This document shows, in pieces, positions 60,908 to 64,000 of a DNA stretch of 64,000 nucleotides. The stretch is taken from contig CAWEXD010000010.1 of NCBI GenBank assembly GCA_963812945.1, forward strand, positions 434,001 through 498,000, in the 5' to 3' direction. The notes under the pieces are model-generated. The model saw only the letters and a list, made by a program, of their open reading frames with translations. It had not been told where the DNA came from and ran no database searches. The position numbers were made by a program, and so were the translations under genes. Every line of letters starts with the position of its first letter. The first letter of the stretch is position 1. Source of the stretch: DASRDR01 sp963812945 [NCBI: uncultured Candidatus Rokubacteria bacterium] (GTDB lineage: Bacteria > Methylomirabilota > Methylomirabilia > Rokubacteriales).

Positions 60908-61525
60908 GTGAGATGGACGGAGTCGCGTTCCGCATGGTGTCTCGCCTGGCTCGCTGCCGGGTTTCTCTGGAGCGGCCTGGCCGGCACCGGTCCGGTTTCG
61001 GCCGCCCCCACGTTCCGGGGCGGCGTGCTCGAGCCCGCGCACCCGGCGCCGGACTTCGCGCTGACCGCGTCGGATGGATCGACCTTCCGGCTCCGCGACC
61101 AGCGCGGCCGGATAGTGGTGCTGGTCTTTGGCTACACGTTCTGCCCAGATGTCTGCCCGCTGACGCTCTCCGAGATGGTCTTGGTACGGGACGCGCTGGG
61201 TCCTCGGGCGTCGCGCGTCCAGGTCGTCTTCATCACCGTCGACCCCGAGCGGGATACCGCGGAGCGGTTGCGGACCTACGTCGGCGCGTTCGACCGGCGC
61301 TTCGTGGGGCTCACGGGCGACTCCGAGGCGCTCGCTCGGGTGCGGCGGGCCTACGGGGTCGTCGCCGAGAAGCGCACCGTGTCGGGCACCAAGGCCGCGT
61401 ATCTCATCGATCACTCCGCCTTCGTGTACGTCGTCGACCCGGAGGGCCGGCTCCGGCTGATGTTTCCCTTCGGCACGTCGACCGACGACATGGCGCATGA
61501 TCTCCGGATCCTGCTAGGAGGGTAG
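60908..61525 (+). CDS. Sco-family copper/thiol protein for cytochrome oxidase assembly
   Basis: A 205-residue exported protein with the thioredoxin-like Sco fold. It starts MRWTESRSAWCLAWLAAGFL (signal anchor). The copper motif FGYTFCPDVCPLT (CxxxC near 82) and the distal His in AYLIDHSAFVYVVDPEGR are conserved, as is FITVDPERDT. It delivers copper to subunit II of cytochrome c oxidase in the periplasm or acts as a thiol reductase. The GTG start follows GGCGAGGAATG. The PCu(A)C gene begins 6 nt after its stop. Confidence 0.93.
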   Translation: MRWTESRSAWCLAWLAAGFLWSGLAGTGPVSAAPTFRGGVLEPAHPAPDFALTASDGSTFRLRDQRGRIVVLVFGYTFCPDVCPLTLSEMVLVRDALGPRASRVQVVFITVDPERDTAERLRTYVGAFDRRFVGLTGDSEALARVRRAYGVVAEKRTVSGTKAAYLIDHSAFVYVVDPEGRLRLMFPFGTSTDDMAHDLRILLGG

Positions 61526-61531
61526 AGGCGC

Positions 61532-62032
61532 ATGCAGGTGTCCAGGTCGCTGGTCGGTCCTCTGGCCATTCTGCTGGCCGCCACGTGGGGCGGCGTCGCC
61601 GCCGCCCAGTCGTCGCCCGCCGAGGGTGGAGGTTCCACCATTCAGCTCAGCCAGGCATGGGCGCGCCGGGCCCCGATGATGGGCCAGTCGGGATCCGGCC
61701 ACGGACACGGCCAGGGTGGCGGAGCCGGGAACGGGGCCGTCTACGTCCTGATCGAGAACCGCGGGAGCGAGCCCGACGCGCTGCTGGCGGCGACCTCGGA
61801 CGCGGCGGGGACGGTGGAGCTCCACGAGACCCGCCAGGAAGGCGGCGTGATGCGGATGCGTCCCCTGGCCAAGGTGGACGTCCCGCCCGGCGGCCGGATC
61901 GAGATGAAACCGGGCGGCCACCACATCATGCTCCTCGGGCTCACGCGGGACTTGCACGCCGGGGACACGGTCTCGGTGCGGCTCCGGTTCGAGAAGGCCG
62001 GCGAGCGCGTCATCGAGGCGCCGGTCCGGTAG
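61532..62032 (+). CDS. PCu(A)C-type periplasmic copper chaperone
   Basis: A 166-residue exported protein: signal peptide (LVGPLAILLAATWGGVAAAQ), then the DUF461/PCu(A)C domain. Copper ligands are in VELHETRQEGGVMRMRPLAK (H...M...M) and GGHHIMLLGLTRDL. A His/Gly-rich insertion (GQSGSGHGHGQGGGAG) near residue 50 may bind additional copper. Together with Sco it metallates the CuA centre. 6 nt after the Sco gene, 5 nt before the cupredoxin gene. Confidence 0.93.
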   Translation: MQVSRSLVGPLAILLAATWGGVAAAQSSPAEGGGSTIQLSQAWARRAPMMGQSGSGHGHGQGGGAGNGAVYVLIENRGSEPDALLAATSDAAGTVELHETRQEGGVMRMRPLAKVDVPPGGRIEMKPGGHHIMLLGLTRDLHAGDTVSVRLRFEKAGERVIEAPVR

Positions 62033-62037
62033 GGACG

Positions 62038-62472
62038 ATGGCCGGCCGCGGGCGTCGGTGGGAGCTCGTCGCGGCCGTGGTGGCCGGGCTCGTCGCGCTG
62101 GCCACCGCGGGCTGGGGGGCTCTTGCGCCGCTCCCGGCGATGCCCCGCGAGCGCGTGTACGTGATCCCCAAGGGCACCGGTGCGCGCCAGGCGGCTGGCC
62201 AGCCCGTCTCGCCCATTCCGTCGCACATACACCTGTGGATCGGCATCCAGGACGTGCTGGTTCTTCGGAACGAGGACGACGTGCCGCAGGCGTTCGGTCC
62301 GATCCAGCTGCGGCCGGGGCAGACCTACCGGGTGCCGTTCCAGGTGCCCGCGACGTTCGACTTCGCCTGCTCGGTGCACGAGGACGGCCAGGTGGCCATC
62401 GTCGTCGAGCGGGCGCCCGCGCCCGGGTGGGCGCGCCTTCGCTGGCGTCTGCTGACCGTCAGCGAGCGGTGA
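62038..62472 (+). CDS. Membrane-anchored cupredoxin-like protein
   Basis: A 144-residue protein with an N-terminal membrane anchor (LVAAVVAGLVALATAGWGAL) and a cupredoxin-like beta sandwich. The candidate copper ligands are the early SHIHLW and the late FDFACSVHEDGQVAIVV (C-x2-H, Asp) residues. The Met ligand is not clearly placed, so it may not be a classical type 1 blue copper protein. The ATG has GGTAGGGACG upstream. Close spacing puts it in the copper operon. Confidence 0.78.
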   Translation: MAGRGRRWELVAAVVAGLVALATAGWGALAPLPAMPRERVYVIPKGTGARQAAGQPVSPIPSHIHLWIGIQDVLVLRNEDDVPQAFGPIQLRPGQTYRVPFQVPATFDFACSVHEDGQVAIVVERAPAPGWARLRWRLLTVSER

Positions 62473-62497
62473 TGCCGTTCAGCCCAAGGAGGACGAC

Positions 62498-62899
62498 ATG
62501 CACGCGGCAACGAAGGGCATGGTGGTCGGGGCGCTGGGACTCATGGCGGTCGCCATCGCGGGTGCGGACTCGCTCCCCACGCCGCTGAAGCACAAGAAGG
62601 TGGCCCAGCACGGTGAGGTGCTGGTCGGCCCCGCCGGGATGACGCTCTACACGTTCGCCAACGACAAGGAGCCGGGCAAGAGCGCGTGCAACGGGCCGTG
62701 CGCCGAGAACTGGCCGCCGTTCACGCCCGAGGCCAACGCCCCGGCGCCCAAGGCGCCGCTATCCATCGTCACGCGCGACGACGGCTCGAAGCAGTACGCG
62801 TTCAAAGGCAAGCCGCTCTACTACTGGAAGAACGACAAGAAGGCCGGGGACGTCACGGGCCATGGCGTGAACAACGTCTGGGCCGTCGCCAAGAACTAA
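62498..62899 (+). CDS. COG4315 family secreted protein (lipoprotein_15-type repeat)
   Basis: A 133-residue exported protein with signal peptide (KGMVVGALGLMAVAIAGADS) and two copies of the COG4315 repeat: VLVGPAGMTLYTFANDKEPG KSACNGPCAENWPPFTPEA and SKQYAFKGKPLYYWKNDKKA GDVTGHGVNNVWAVAKN. Two Cys (SACNGPC) sit close together and could bind metal. The function is unknown, but family members often appear in copper or cytochrome loci, as here. AAGGAGGACGAC precedes the ATG. Confidence 0.9.
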   Translation: MHAATKGMVVGALGLMAVAIAGADSLPTPLKHKKVAQHGEVLVGPAGMTLYTFANDKEPGKSACNGPCAENWPPFTPEANAPAPKAPLSIVTRDDGSKQYAFKGKPLYYWKNDKKAGDVTGHGVNNVWAVAKN

Positions 62900-63051
62900 G
62901 GAGGGTCCGGGCGCGTGCCCGGTCGATCTCGGTCGGCCGCGAAGCGGGGCGGGGGCCCGTGCGGCGGAGCCCCCGCGTCCGCGCCGGCGGCGTCCCCGAA
63001 TCGACGGCTGCTCGACCGGGGGATGAGATCACCCATGCCGGGGGAGTCCTG

Positions 63052-63489
63052 GTGACCCAGCAAACCCGGTGTCGGGGCTCGACGGAGGGCGTCGCGACTG
63101 CGCGCGCCGGGTCCGCGCGCCATGCCGGCGCGGGGCTGGCGTGCCTCGTGCTTGCGAGTCTCGGTCTCGCGGCCGGACTCGCCTGGGGACACGCGGCCCT
63201 CGTGCGGTCGACGCCCGCACAGCGCGCGGTGATCACCCGCTCGCCCGACCGGGTCCGCCTCTGGTTCAACGAGCCGCTCGAGGCCAAGTTTGCTCGCGTC
63301 TCCGTGTGGGACGGGCAGGCGCGCCAGGTCGACCGGCAGGACATCGTGGTGGGACCGGAGGACCAGAGGGGGCTGTCGGTCGGGGTCCCCGAGCTCGGCC
63401 CCGGCCCGTACACCGTGCGCTACCGCGTGCTGTCCGTCGACGGGCACGTCGTGGAAGGCTCTTTTCGCTTCACGGTGCGCGCGCCGTGA
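63052..63489 (+). CDS. copC: CopC domain copper-binding protein
   Basis: A 145-residue exported protein; after the signal (CLVLASLGLAAGLAWGHAAL) the mature N-terminus carries HAALVRSTPA, the CopC copper-binding His. The conserved late motif VDGHVVEGSFRFTV holds further Cu(II) ligands. SPDRVRLWFNEPLEAKFARV is the usual first strand pair. It should bind Cu(II) in the periplasm. GTG follows GGGGGAGTCCTG. No CopD-like membrane partner is seen within the window. Confidence 0.9.
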   Translation: MTQQTRCRGSTEGVATARAGSARHAGAGLACLVLASLGLAAGLAWGHAALVRSTPAQRAVITRSPDRVRLWFNEPLEAKFARVSVWDGQARQVDRQDIVVGPEDQRGLSVGVPELGPGPYTVRYRVLSVDGHVVEGSFRFTVRAP

Positions 63490-63516
63490 GCCGGTTCCGG
63501 TGGTGGTGGGCGTGGA

Positions 63517-63723
63517 GTGCAGGGGAGACTGTCGCAACCGAGAGCAACGACGTGTCACGGTCCGGAGCGACGCGCTGAGCGAGCGCCGCGCGGGCAACGT
63601 TGGGTCCGGCAACTGATCGAGCTCGTGGCATATCTGGAGACCCTCTCGGGCGAGCAAGAAGGGGGCGCCCCACGGCGCACACGTCGCACCTGGACAAGCA
63701 TCGAGCGGACGGAGTCTACATAG
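63517..63723 (+). other. Doubtful relic of a c-type cytochrome tail
   Basis: The frame contains RQLIELVAYLETLSGEQEGG, resembling the last helix of cytochrome c (QIxxLVAYLxSL), followed by a basic tail. No haem motif is present. It may be a remnant or chance; weak support. Confidence 0.25.
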
Positions 63724-63802
63724 GTGCCGCGTGCTGTGTCTTCACGGCGTCATCGGAGGTAAGTCACCGGAACGGGATGCTTCTGGCGGTACACTGGCCG
63801 GG

Positions 63803-64000
63803 ATGGAGACCCCCGCGGCCCGGCTCTACGAGCTGCGCCTTCTCGGCCTCACCGACGCCCGGCGGCAGGATGCCGTGCTGGCCGTGCTCGGGCAATGGGC
63901 CTCCGCCGCGACGGAGCCGATCCGCGCCCAGGCCCCCGGCCGGCCCGATCTCGTCGTCCGGCTGTCCCTGGAGGACGCGGCCGCGGCGGTGCTCTTGCGA
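63803..64000 (+). CDS. Start of an unrecognised protein, cut by the window edge
   Basis: The frame METPAARLYELRLLGLTDAR RQDAVLAVLGQWASAATEPI runs without a stop for 66 codons to the edge. The gap before it (63490-63802) shows no gene other than the doubtful cytochrome tail. The family is not recognised from this part. The pattern is helical and soluble. Confidence 0.5.
   Translation, partial: METPAARLYELRLLGLTDARRQDAVLAVLGQWASAATEPIRAQAPGRPDLVVRLSLEDAAAAVLLR

Noticed and set aside
1-64000. CRISPR arrays or rRNA genes
   Set aside because: No series of short equal-spaced repeats and no rRNA signature was seen; the dispersed repeats are far apart and long.

Overview
The window looks like chromosomal DNA of an uncultured, GC-rich, Gram-negative bacterium. 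It encodes outer-membrane barrels (a BamA/D15-type protein and a second barrel protein), lipoproteins, periplasmic copper proteins and export-signal-bearing solute-binding proteins. The mix of ABC_sub_bind-type binding proteins, two LLM flavin oxidoreductases, a UbiD-family decarboxylase and a cyclase-AAA-TPR regulator is what one sees in soil lineages such as Candidatus Rokubacteria/Methylomirabilota. That placement is inference, because no rRNA or other phylogenetic marker is present.

Layout. 1-5.2 kb: the start of an asparagine synthetase, a TRIC-type channel, a LemA/DUF2207 pair and a small conserved protein. 5.5-13 kb: aquaporin, patatin lipoprotein, cupin and methyltransferase genes divergent from a BTAD/TolB-like/TPR regulator, and a DUF2780 protein. 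14.5-16.6 kb: a three-gene cluster with a DUF6345 (caspase-like?) protein. 17-22 kb: two outer-membrane barrels and a GT39 transferase. 22-30.4 kb: LLM oxidoreductase, a complete ABC importer, UbiD decarboxylase and a PaaK-like adenylating enzyme. 30.4-34.4 kb: gene wreckage, a second LLM enzyme, an MBL-fold protein and a sigma/anti-sigma pair. 35-47 kb: lipoprotein, M28 peptidase, beta-propeller protein, LuxR regulator, AlkB with a broken Ada/dioxygenase chimera, and the giant cyclase. 47.5-51 kb: NTF2-like protein and three tandem solute-binding proteins. 52-56.6 kb: a lipase, a lower-GC MACPF protein and an insertion sequence. 57.5-60 kb: AraC regulator divergent from an NTF2/SDR pair whose SDR is frameshifted. 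60-63.5 kb: a copper/cytochrome-oxidase maturation operon (Sco, PCu(A)C, cupredoxin, COG4315, CopC). A partial gene ends the window.

The most striking structure is not a gene. About fourteen copies or fragments of one intergenic repeat (copies A-N, 5.3-59.9 kb) are scattered between the gene blocks, all in the same orientation. Read on the minus strand, complete copies carry a conserved leader of about 130 bp, then the 3' half of a tRNA-Lys(CUU)-like sequence ending in ACCA, then a strong GC hairpin. Several copies are joined to truncated ends of mobile-element or nuclease genes. I interpret the family as scars of serial integration into a tRNA-Lys 3' end, or as a tRNA-derived, SINE-like element. 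No intact tRNA, rRNA or CRISPR array was seen.
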